From: Streptomyces genisteinicus
GTDB lineage: Bacteria > Actinomycetota > Actinomycetes > Streptomycetales > Streptomycetaceae
Length of the DNA: 64,000 nucleotides
Assembly (NCBI RefSeq): GCF_014489615.1
Contig: NZ_CP060825.1
Span: forward strand, 4,722,501-4,786,500
Direction of reading: 5' to 3'
Positions 53,362 to 61,372 of this stretch are shown here, piece after piece (the first letter of the stretch is position 1; every line of letters begins with the position of its first letter). Below the pieces are notes generated by a model. The model saw only the letters and a list, made by a program, of their open reading frames with translations. It was not told the DNA's origin and made no database searches. The position numbers and the translations under genes were made by a program.

Positions 53362-54375
53362 ATGCCATCCGTCACGCCCGCCGGGCCCGCCGAGTCGGGG
53401 CCGCTGCTCGACGTCCGGGACCTGCACGTGGAGTTCCACACCCGCGACGGGGTCGCCAAGGCCGTCAACGGCGTCGACTACACCGTCTCCGCCGGGGAGA
53501 CGCTCGCCGTGCTCGGCGAGTCCGGCTCCGGCAAGTCCGTCACCGCTCAGGCCGTGATGGGCATCCTCGACATGCCGCCCGGACGGATCACGGGCGGCGA
53601 GATCGTCTTCAAGGGCCGCGACCTGCTGAAACTCGGGGAGGACGAGCGGCGCGGCATCCGCGGCGCCGAAATGGCCATGATCTTCCAGGACGCGCTCTCC
53701 TCGCTGAACCCGGTGCTCAGCGTGGGCGACCAGCTCGGTGAGATGTTCACCGTCCACCAGGGCATGTCCCGCAAGGACGCGAAGCTGAAGGCGATCGAGC
53801 TGATGGACCGGGTGCGCATCCCGGCGGCGAAGGAGCGGGTCGGCCAGTACCCGCACCAGTTCTCCGGCGGCATGCGCCAGCGGATCATGATCGCCATGGC
53901 GCTCTCCCTGGAGCCGGACCTGATCATCGCCGACGAACCGACCACGGCCCTCGACGTGACGGTGCAGGCCCAGGTGATGGACCTGCTCGCCGAGCTCCAG
54001 CGCGACCTGAACATGGGCCTGATCCTGATCACCCACGACCTCGGCGTCGTCGCCGACGTCGCCGACAAGATCGCGGTCATGTACGCGGGACGGATCGTCG
54101 AGACCGCCCCCGTCCACGACATCTACAAGGCGCCCGCCCACCCCTACACCAAGGGCCTCCTGGAGTCGATCCCGCGCCTGGACCAGAAGGGCAGGGAGCT
54201 GTACGCGATCAAGGGCCTGCCGCCCAACCTGCTGGCCATCCCGCCCGGCTGCGCCTTCAACCCCCGCTGCCCGATGGCCCGCGACGCGTGCCGGACCGAC
54301 GAACCGCCGCTGTACGAGGTGAACGAGGAGCGCCGCAGCGCGTGCCACTTCTGGGAGGAGACCCTCAATGGCTGA
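53362..54375 (+). CDS. oppD: oligopeptide ABC ATPase OppD type, operon 2
   Basis: A 337-residue ATPase with GESGSGKSVTAQ, FSGGMRQRIMIAMALSLEPDLIIADEPTTALD, and the cysteine segment PPGCAFNPRCPMARDACR. It is very similar to 46397-47455 along its length. ATG 53362 lies nine bases after oppC, and its end overlaps oppF by eight bases. It powers the operon 2 permease with OppF. Confidence 0.94.
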   Translation: MPSVTPAGPAESGPLLDVRDLHVEFHTRDGVAKAVNGVDYTVSAGETLAVLGESGSGKSVTAQAVMGILDMPPGRITGGEIVFKGRDLLKLGEDERRGIRGAEMAMIFQDALSSLNPVLSVGDQLGEMFTVHQGMSRKDAKLKAIELMDRVRIPAAKERVGQYPHQFSGGMRQRIMIAMALSLEPDLIIADEPTTALDVTVQAQVMDLLAELQRDLNMGLILITHDLGVVADVADKIAVMYAGRIVETAPVHDIYKAPAHPYTKGLLESIPRLDQKGRELYAIKGLPPNLLAIPPGCAFNPRCPMARDACRTDEPPLYEVNEERRSACHFWEETLNG

Positions 54376-55528
54376 AGCCATCCTCGAAGTGCGCGACCTG
54401 GTCAAGCACTACCCGCTCACCCAGGGCATCCTCTTCAAGAAGCAGGTCGGCGCGGTCAAGGCGGTCGACGGCGTCGACATCGACCTCATGGCCGGGGAGA
54501 CCCTCGGCATCGTCGGCGAGTCCGGCTGCGGCAAGTCGACCCTCGCCCGGATGCTGGTGCACCTGGAGAAGCCGACCGCGGGCGCCATCCGCTACAAGGG
54601 CGAGGACATCACCAAGCTGTCCGGACGCGCCCTCAAGGCGGTGCGCCGCAACATCCAGATGGTCTTCCAGGACCCGTACACCTCGCTGAACCCCCGGATG
54701 ACGGTCGGGGACATCATCGGGGAGCCGTACGAGATCCACCCCGAGGTCGCCCCGAAGGGCAGCCGCCGGAAGAAGGTGCAGGACCTGCTCGACGTGGTCG
54801 GGCTCAACCCCGAGTACATCAACCGCTATCCGCACCAGTTCTCCGGCGGTCAGCGCCAGCGCATCGGCATCGCCCGCGGCCTGGCCCTCCAGCCCGAGAT
54901 CATCGTGGCCGACGAGCCGGTCTCCGCGCTGGACGTCTCCGTGCAGGCGCAGGTCGTCAACCTTCTCGACCGGCTGCAGAACGAGTTCTCCCTCAGCTAC
55001 GTCTTCATCGCCCACGACCTGTCGATCGTCCGGCACATCTCGGACCGGGTCGGCGTGATGTACCTCGGGCGGGTCGTGGAGATCGGCAGGGACGCGGAGA
55101 TCTACGACCACCCGACGCACCCCTACACCCAGGCCCTGCTGTCGGCCGTCCCCGTGCCCGACCCCGAGGCGCGGGAGCACCGGGAGCGGATCATCCTCAC
55201 GGGCGACGTGCCCTCCCCGACGAACATCCCCTCCGGGTGCCGCTTCCGGACCCGGTGCTGGAAGGCCCAGGAGCGCTGCGCGCAGGAGGTGCCGCTGCTG
55301 GCCGTCCCCGCGCACCTGCGGACGGTTCCCGGGCCCGTCCAGCACCCGTCGGCGTGCCACTTCGCGGAGGAGCGGCACGTGGTGCCGGGCGGCGACGGAC
55401 CGGGTGGAGAGGGAACGGACGGTCAGGGAACGGGCGGCGGAGGAACGGGCGGCGGGCCGGGCGGTTCCGGAGCAGCGGCCGGAGGCGCGGGACAGGCCGG
55501 CGGGTCGACCCGGTTCGAACCCTCGTAG
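54368..55528 (+). CDS. oppF: oligopeptide ABC ATPase OppF type, operon 2, with glycine-rich tail
   Basis: A 386-residue ATPase with Walker A GESGCGKSTLARM, signature FSGGQRQRIGIARG, Walker B IIVADEPVSALDVSVQ and the cysteine-bearing end SGCRFRTRCWKAQERC. Residues from about 340 on form a disordered Gly/Thr/Ala tail (GGEGTDGQGTGGGGTGGG) that operon 1 lacks. The first 43-residue extension of the operon 1 protein is absent here, so the two paralogues have been remodelled at opposite ends. Confidence 0.93.
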   Translation: MAEAILEVRDLVKHYPLTQGILFKKQVGAVKAVDGVDIDLMAGETLGIVGESGCGKSTLARMLVHLEKPTAGAIRYKGEDITKLSGRALKAVRRNIQMVFQDPYTSLNPRMTVGDIIGEPYEIHPEVAPKGSRRKKVQDLLDVVGLNPEYINRYPHQFSGGQRQRIGIARGLALQPEIIVADEPVSALDVSVQAQVVNLLDRLQNEFSLSYVFIAHDLSIVRHISDRVGVMYLGRVVEIGRDAEIYDHPTHPYTQALLSAVPVPDPEAREHRERIILTGDVPSPTNIPSGCRFRTRCWKAQERCAQEVPLLAVPAHLRTVPGPVQHPSACHFAEERHVVPGGDGPGGEGTDGQGTGGGGTGGGPGGSGAAAGGAGQAGGSTRFEPS

Positions 55529-55650
55529 CCCTTCCGGGCCCGGGTGCGAACAGGCGCCGACCGCGTTAACGCACAGGCAACCCGGCGGACCCCGTACCGA
55601 TATACGGACGCGCCATCCTGAACAGCGTACGGCCGTGCGGGTGCCGTTGG

Positions 55651-55687
55651 GGCCGGACGGGATCCTGTCATGGGACCCCGTCCGGCC
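55651..55687 (+). terminator. terminator of opp operon 2
   Basis: An 11-bp stem (ggccggacggg with cccgtccggcc) with further TCC/GGA pairing inside the loop lies about 120 bases after the oppF stop. Confidence 0.75.
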
Positions 55688-55695
55688 ATCCGCGC

Positions 55696-55707
55696 GCAAG
55701 CGCTTGC
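55696..55707. promoter_or_regulatory. LacI-like palindrome GCAAGCGCTTGC
   Basis: This perfect 12-base palindrome has the central CG pair and shape of LacI/GalR-family operators. It lies about 50 bases before the membrane protein start. Regulator and target are unknown. Confidence 0.3.
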
Positions 55708-55755
55708 CCCCGGGCCGAGGCACTCTTGTCGCCCCACGCGGCGCCGGGCACGATC

Positions 55756-56934
55756 GTGGGTGTGACGCTTACGCGGGGGGCCCGGATCACAGGTGCGGCA
55801 CTGGCCGCGCTGCTCGCTCTGACGACCGCGGCCTGGATTCTCCGGGACCTCTCGGACGCGGGGTCCGCCGCCGCGCTGTGGCGCTCCTGGTCGGGCGGCA
55901 CCCCCGGCTTCGTCGCCGTCTCGCAGCCCGCGACCACGATCGTCGAACCCGCCCTGCTCCTCGTCTACACGGCCGCCGCCGCGGCCGCCCTCCGCTCCCC
56001 GGTGGCTGCCGCGTCGCTCGTGGCCGCCGGTGTGGCGACCCTCCTGCTGAGGCTGCCGGCCCTGTGGGTGCTCACCGCCTCCTACATGGACCTCCAGGCC
56101 ACGGACACCGTGCGCACCCGGGCGCTCTACAGCGCTTTCGCCGCGCTGGTGCTCGGCACGGGACTGCTCGTCACGGCCGCCGCGGGGCGCAGACCCGCCG
56201 GCGAGCTGCGGTTCACCCGGCAGGCCCCCGGCGCCGAGGCGCTGACGCCGACGCGTCCCGGCCGGGGAACCGCCGTGACGGCCGTCGTGCTGCTGGGCGC
56301 GGCCGCCGCGGTGATCGTCGCCTGGCAGGTGCGCTGGGCCTGGGTCCTCGGCGCGGGCGTCTGGTCCGACCTGCTCACCGGCGGCGAACGCGCGCCGGTG
56401 CGGCTGCTGGAGGTGCCCTCCGCCTGGCTCGCCCTGGCCGTCGCCGCCCTCGCCCTGGCGGCCGCGGGCGGCGCGCTGGTGCGCGCCGTCCACAGCCGGC
56501 CGCTGGGGGCCGTCGTCGGGGTGCTGCTGGCCGCCGACGGCGCCGTGGCCGTGGCACATGCCGTGCGGCAGGAACTGTGGCTCTCGCTCCGGGAACTCCC
56601 GCTGGAGCGCCATCTGCTCACCGCGACCGCCCTGTTCGAGCTGGTCTGCGGTCTGGTCCTGGTCGCCGTGCTGCTGCGCCGGGGGGAGCCCCTGCCGGAC
56701 GGCGACGGCACCCCCGGCGGCGTGCCGCACGGATACGGGTACCCGCCCCCCTCGGGATACGGCTACCCGCCCGTGCGGCCCTCCTACGGGTATCCGCCCG
56801 CCGCGCGGCCCCCGGGCTACGGGTATCCGCCCGCCGTCCGCCCACCGGGCTACGGCTACCCGCCCGCGGACCCGTCAGCCGGCTCCGGCCCGCCGTCGCC
56901 CCCGCCGCCCGCGTCGAGGCCGCCGGGCTGGTAG
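55756..56934 (+). CDS. multi-pass membrane protein with GYGYPP repeats
   Basis: About 392 residues from GTG 55756 (GTG 55762 and TTG 55726 are alternatives). Six to eight hydrophobic segments occupy residues about 5-310, including ITGAALAALLALTTAAWIL and LLTATALFELVCGLVLVAVLL. The C-terminal tail is a tyrosine/proline repeat: GYGYPP, GYGYPPVRP, GYPPAARPPGYGYPP, about six units. Such tails are common in actinomycete membrane proteins. No enzymatic motif or known family was seen. Confidence 0.78.
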   Translation: MGVTLTRGARITGAALAALLALTTAAWILRDLSDAGSAAALWRSWSGGTPGFVAVSQPATTIVEPALLLVYTAAAAAALRSPVAAASLVAAGVATLLLRLPALWVLTASYMDLQATDTVRTRALYSAFAALVLGTGLLVTAAAGRRPAGELRFTRQAPGAEALTPTRPGRGTAVTAVVLLGAAAAVIVAWQVRWAWVLGAGVWSDLLTGGERAPVRLLEVPSAWLALAVAALALAAAGGALVRAVHSRPLGAVVGVLLAADGAVAVAHAVRQELWLSLRELPLERHLLTATALFELVCGLVLVAVLLRRGEPLPDGDGTPGGVPHGYGYPPPSGYGYPPVRPSYGYPPAARPPGYGYPPAVRPPGYGYPPADPSAGSGPPSPPPPASRPPGW

Positions 56935-56981
56935 CCGCGGCCGGCTCGGGCGGGTCGCCGGCAGGCTTCCGGGGCCGCGGC
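56934..56981. terminator. possible terminator between convergent genes
   Basis: Arms gccgcggcc (56934-56942) and ggccgcggc (56973-56981) can pair over a 30-base GC-rich loop between the membrane protein and the S9 peptidase gene. Confidence 0.4.
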
Positions 56982-56990
56982 GCGGGCGGG

Positions 56991-59153
56991 TCAGCCGCGG
57001 TCCATGCCCAGTGAGCGCTTCAGGAAGTCCACCTGGAGCAGGAGCAGGTTCTCGGCGATCTGCTCCTGGGGCGTCATGTGCGTCACCCCGGTCAGCGGCA
57101 GCACCTCGTGCGGGCGGCCGGCCGACAGCAGCGCCGAGGAGAGCCGCAGCGCGTGGGCCACGACCACGTTGTCGTCCGCGAGGCCGTGGACGACCATCAT
57201 CGGCCGGTGCGGGGTTCCCGCCACGGTCAGTCCGTCGTCACCGACCAGGGAGTTGGCCGTGTAGACCTCCGGCTGCGCGGCCGGGTCGCCCAGATAGCGC
57301 TCGGTCCAGTGGGTGTCGTAGAGCCGCAGGTCGGTGACGGGAGCGCCCACGACGGCCGCGTGGAAGACGTCGGGACGCCGCAGCACCGCCATGCCCGCCA
57401 GATAGCCGCCGTAGGACCAGCCGCGGACGGCGACCCGGTCCAGGTCGAAGGGAAAAGTTCCGGCCAGCGCGCGGAGCGCCTCGACCTGGTCGTCGAGGGT
57501 GAGGCCGAAGTCGTCCCGGACCGACTTCTCCCACTCGGGGGAGCGCCCGGGGGTGCCCCTGCCGTCCGCGACGACCACCGCGAAGCCCTGGTCGGCGAAC
57601 CACTGCGAGGTGAGGTGCGCGTGGTGGGAGGCGAGCACCCGCTGGCCGTGCGGGCCGCCGTAGGGGTCCATCAGCACCGGCAGCGGACGGTCGTCGTCCG
57701 CCGCCCGGTCCGACGGCAGCAGCACCGCGCAGGGGATCCGGCGGGCGCCGGCCTCGACGAGGCGGGGCCGCGCGGTGATCGACGGCCGCTCGGCGTACGA
57801 GGCGACCTCGGCCACGACCCGGCCGCCGCGCAGCACGCGTACGGACGTCCCGGTCGCCTCCAGGCCCGCAGACGCGATCACCGTCACGTCCCCGCAGCCG
57901 GCCGCCGAGTGGACCCCCGGCCCCTCGGAGAGGCGTTCCGCGCCCCGCGCGCCGACCCGGTACACATGGATCTCGCCGGTCTCCGGAGCCGCCGCGCCCT
58001 CGCCCGCCGAGGCCGACACCAGCACGTGGTCCGCGCCGACGCCGAGCACGGCGCGGACATGGAGGTCCGCTCCGGTCAGCACGCGGTCCCCGACCGCCAG
58101 CACCCGCGCGCCGCCCTCGTCCGCGATGCGCACCAGGCGGCCGCCGCCCCGGCCGCCGGGGGTCACGTCGGGCGCCCAGGCCGGGACGCCGGCGAAAAGT
58201 TCCAGCCACACGGGGTCCTCGTCCAGGTGCACCAGCCGTGTCCCGCCGGTGTCCGGGTCCACCTCGAGGAACGCCTGGGTCCGCTGGTCCCGCGACTGCA
58301 CGAGCAGCAGCGGCGGGCCGTCCGCCGACCAGTGCACCCGGGCGAGGTAGGGGTGGCGGACCCGGTCCCAGACGACCTCGGTGCGTCCGCCGTCCAGGGC
58401 GACCACGTACAGGCGCACCTCGGCGTTGGGGGTGCCGGCCGCCGGGTAGGCGACCCGGGCCGGCTCGCGGTCGGGGTGCGCCGGATCGCTGATCCACCAG
58501 CGCCGGACCGCACGGTCGTCGACGCGGGCGACCAGCAGCCGGTCCGACTCCGGCGCCCACCAGTACCCGCGCGAACGCCCCATCTCCTCGGCGGCGACGA
58601 ACTCCGCCTGACCCCAGCAGACGTGCGCGTCCTCCGGCTCGGCCAGCGGCCGGTCGCCGTCGCCCTCCGCCCCCGTCACACGCAGCGAGCCGCCCGTCGC
58701 GTAGGCGACCCACCGGCCGTCGGGGGAGGGGCGGGGGTCGATCACCGGCCCGGGGGCGGGCAGTTCGCGCGCCGTGCCCGCGCGCAGCTCGGCCGTGAAC
58801 AGCCGTCCCGACAGGGTGAAGGCGGCCAGTTCCACGGCCCGGTCGACCGCGTAGCCGACGATCCCCGCGGACCCCTCGCGGCTCCGCTCGCGCCGCGCCT
58901 TCTCCTCGGCGGACAGCTCCTCGCCCGCTCCGCCGAGCAGTTCACCCGGATCGGCGGCGATCCGTTCGCGGGGCGCGGGCCCGTCGAGGTCGAGCACCCG
59001 GAGCAGACCGGACCGCTCCGTGCCCGAGGAGGAGCGCAGGAACACCACCCGTGCGCCGTCCGGCGAGACGGTGAAGGCCCGGGGCGCCCCCAGGGTGAAG
59101 CGCTGGGTCCGCGCCGACTGACGCGGGAAGGAGAGCTGCTGCGTCGCTGTCAT
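56991..59153 (-). CDS. S9-family prolyl oligopeptidase-like peptidase (dipeptidyl-peptidase IV type)
   Basis: The 720-residue protein has an N-terminal beta-propeller (DPP-IV type) and a C-terminal alpha/beta hydrolase. The nucleophile is in GWSYGGY (about residue 580), the acid in LADDNVVVAHAL and the base in GVTHMTPQE. Other family markers are PVLMDPYGGPHGQRV and PEWEKSVRDDFG. No signal peptide is seen, so it is probably cytoplasmic and trims imported peptides, a task that would suit the two oligopeptide importers upstream. Start ATG 59153. Confidence 0.92.
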   Translation of the reverse strand: MTATQQLSFPRQSARTQRFTLGAPRAFTVSPDGARVVFLRSSSGTERSGLLRVLDLDGPAPRERIAADPGELLGGAGEELSAEEKARRERSREGSAGIVGYAVDRAVELAAFTLSGRLFTAELRAGTARELPAPGPVIDPRPSPDGRWVAYATGGSLRVTGAEGDGDRPLAEPEDAHVCWGQAEFVAAEEMGRSRGYWWAPESDRLLVARVDDRAVRRWWISDPAHPDREPARVAYPAAGTPNAEVRLYVVALDGGRTEVVWDRVRHPYLARVHWSADGPPLLLVQSRDQRTQAFLEVDPDTGGTRLVHLDEDPVWLELFAGVPAWAPDVTPGGRGGGRLVRIADEGGARVLAVGDRVLTGADLHVRAVLGVGADHVLVSASAGEGAAAPETGEIHVYRVGARGAERLSEGPGVHSAAGCGDVTVIASAGLEATGTSVRVLRGGRVVAEVASYAERPSITARPRLVEAGARRIPCAVLLPSDRAADDDRPLPVLMDPYGGPHGQRVLASHHAHLTSQWFADQGFAVVVADGRGTPGRSPEWEKSVRDDFGLTLDDQVEALRALAGTFPFDLDRVAVRGWSYGGYLAGMAVLRRPDVFHAAVVGAPVTDLRLYDTHWTERYLGDPAAQPEVYTANSLVGDDGLTVAGTPHRPMMVVHGLADDNVVVAHALRLSSALLSAGRPHEVLPLTGVTHMTPQEQIAENLLLLQVDFLKRSLGMDRG

Positions 59154-59321
59154 GGGGCGAACCTATGGCACGGGCAAGGCCGTTGTGCGCCCCCTAGTGC
59201 TGCCGTGCACCGATCGATGCGTGGGTACGGATAGTTATGATCCGTAGCGCAAGGTGGGTATGAACCTACCGGCACATGCAACTGGACCGTCCCCGTCGAA
59301 TATCTGTGGAGGTGAACCGCC

Positions 59322-59516
59322 GTGGCACTCTCGATTTCGGCGGTGGTGCTGCTGGCGATCGTCGTCTTCCTGCTGATCCGGAAATCCGGGTTGAAGGGCG
59401 GACACGCGGTGGTCTGCATGTTGCTCGGCTTCTACCTCGCCAGCTCGTCGATCGCGCCGACCATCAGCGAGCTGACCAGCAACGTGGCGGGCATGATCGG
59501 CGGGCTCAAGTTCTAG
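59322..59516 (+). CDS. conserved small membrane protein
   Basis: A 64-residue protein with two hydrophobic segments (VALSISAVVLLAIVVFLLI and GHAVVCMLLGFYLASSSIAPTI) and a short GGLKF end. GTG 59322 follows GGAGGTGAA, a near-ideal ribosome-binding site. Similar small membrane proteins occur in many Streptomyces, in chromosomes and plasmids. Function unknown. Divergent from the S9 peptidase. Confidence 0.78.
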   Translation: MALSISAVVLLAIVVFLLIRKSGLKGGHAVVCMLLGFYLASSSIAPTISELTSNVAGMIGGLKF

Positions 59517-59681
59517 GGTCCGCTTCCGGGGTCCGCCGGGCGGCACGCGGCGCGGACCCGGCGCGCCGCCGGCCGCTGCCCGCGGCCGGGCGGGCGCCGG
59601 CCGCGGAAGCGGGCACGTTCCGCGGACATCCGTCGGCACTTTGCGGACACCGGCGGGGCCGGGCGCTCTAGGCTGTCCCGT

Positions 59682-60698
59682 ATGAAGGATCTTCCCGCCC
59701 GTCGTCTGCTCCTGGTGCACGCACACCCGGACGACGAGTCGATCACCAACGGCGCCACGATGGCGCTGTACGCGGCCGCCGGTGTCCACGTCACGCTGGT
59801 GACCTGCACGCTCGGGGAGGAGGGCGAGGTCATCCCCGCCGGGCTCGCCCACCTGGCGCCCGACCGCGACGACCGCCTGGGACCGTACCGGGCCGGCGAA
59901 CTGGCCGAGGCGATGAAGGAGCTGGGCGTCACCGACCACCGCTTCCTCGGCGGCCAGGGCCGGTTCCGGGACTCCGGCATGATGGGCGTCCCGCAGAACC
60001 ACCGGGAGGGCGCCTTCTGGGGCACCGACGTGGACGAGGCGGCCGCCCCGCTGGTCGAGATCATCCGGTCCGTCCGCCCGCAGGTGCTCGTCACCTACGA
60101 CCCCCGCGGGGGATACGGCCACCCCGACCACATCCAGGCGCACCGGGTCGCCATGCGGGCCGCGGACCTCGCGGGCGAGCGCGCGTACCGGCGCGACCTC
60201 GGCGACCCGCACGCCGTCGCGAAGATCTACTGGACCAGGGTCCCGCGCTCCCTCGCCGAGGAGGGCTTCGCGCGGCTGCGTGCCACGGCGGCGGGGGACT
60301 TCCCGGGAATCGCGGGCATCGCCGACATTCCCGGAGTCGTCGACGACGAGCGGATCACCGCCGAGATCGACGGCGCCGCGTACGCGGACCGGAAGGCCGC
60401 GGCGATGCGGGCGCACGCCACCCAGATCGCCGTCAGGGAACCCTTCTTCGCGCTCTCCAACGACCTGGGTCAGCCCCTGTTCACCACCGAGTGCTACGAG
60501 TTGGCCGTCGGCGTCTCCGGCGCCGCGCCGGGCGAGCGCGAGCACGACCTCTTCGCGGGGATCACCGGCACCACCGGGTCCACCGGGGTCGCCGAGGCGG
60601 CGGGCGGCTCCCCCCGGAGCGCTGCCGGGCGGATTCCCGGGGCGTCGGCGGGCGGCGTTCGTGAGGGAGTCGGGGAGATTTCGGGAGGGGCCGTATGA
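59682..60698 (+). CDS. mshB: mycothiol deacetylase MshB (GlcNAc-Ins deacetylase)
   Basis: The 338-residue metalloenzyme shows AHPDDES near the N-terminus (zinc ligands), LVTYDPRGGYGHPDHIQAHRVAM with the second histidine, and the insert HREGAFWGTDVDEAAAPLV. These are features of MshB, which removes the acetyl group from GlcNAc-inositol in mycothiol biosynthesis. The mshA, mshC and mshD genes are not in the window, which is normal. The C-terminal 50 residues are low complexity (GTTGSTGVAEAAGGSP). The stop overlaps the next start (ATGA). Confidence 0.92.
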   Translation: MKDLPARRLLLVHAHPDDESITNGATMALYAAAGVHVTLVTCTLGEEGEVIPAGLAHLAPDRDDRLGPYRAGELAEAMKELGVTDHRFLGGQGRFRDSGMMGVPQNHREGAFWGTDVDEAAAPLVEIIRSVRPQVLVTYDPRGGYGHPDHIQAHRVAMRAADLAGERAYRRDLGDPHAVAKIYWTRVPRSLAEEGFARLRATAAGDFPGIAGIADIPGVVDDERITAEIDGAAYADRKAAAMRAHATQIAVREPFFALSNDLGQPLFTTECYELAVGVSGAAPGEREHDLFAGITGTTGSTGVAEAAGGSPRSAAGRIPGASAGGVREGVGEISGGAV

Positions 60699-61105
60699 GC
60701 GGGTCGCCCGTGCAGCACTCCTTCCTCACCGGGACGCCGAAGCCCGGCCGCATCGCGGTCTACGTGCTGCTCGCCGTACTCGGCGCGCTCGTGGGCATCG
60801 CGGGCTCACTCGTCCAAGCGGGCTTCTTCCCGGGCGGGTTGCTCCTCGCGCTGCTCGCCTCCGGAGCCGTGTTCGCGGCCGGCCGGCGGGCGACCGGAAC
60901 CCAGCTCGGGGCGGCCGCACCGGCCGCCGGATGGCTGCTGGCCGTGGTGGCGCTCAGCATCGGCAGACCCGAGGGGGACGCCGTGTTCGCCTCCGGGATC
61001 GGGCCGCTGGTCTTCATGCTCGGAGGTACGGCGGTGGCTGTGATGTGTGCCACGATGTCGCGGCCGGGGCAACCGGGCGGCGGCACCGGCCGACTTGGCG
61101 GGTAG
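60695..61105 (+). CDS. DUF6113-type small membrane protein
   Basis: A 136-residue protein with four hydrophobic segments (VYVLLAVLGALVGIAGSLV, FFPGGLLLALLASGAVFAAG, APAAGWLLAVVALSIG and GPLVFMLGGTAVAVMCATM). It overlaps mshB by four bases (ATGA at 60695-60698) and is translationally coupled to it. I recognise the family as DUF6113, though function is unknown. The conserved link to mshB suggests a supporting role in mycothiol or membrane biology. Confidence 0.8.
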   Translation: MSGSPVQHSFLTGTPKPGRIAVYVLLAVLGALVGIAGSLVQAGFFPGGLLLALLASGAVFAAGRRATGTQLGAAAPAAGWLLAVVALSIGRPEGDAVFASGIGPLVFMLGGTAVAVMCATMSRPGQPGGGTGRLGG

Positions 61106-61372
61106 GAGCGCGGTCGCCGTCCGCCGTGTCCCCGCTCAGCGGGTGCGACGGCCGGTCCCCGGCGCGGTGCGGCAGCACGGCGAGTTCCGGGACCGGGTGC
61201 GCGGCCGAACCGGCCGTGCCCGTACGGTGCGCCGACGGGCCACGGGGTCGCTTCGGGCGGTCCCGGGGTGTCGGTCCGTGGCGGACAGTATGGTGGTGCG
61301 CGCCGCCGAGCCGCCCGCAGCAGCAGCTGTCCAGAAAGAAACGGGCGGCGAAGCCAACCGGGAGAACCTGCT

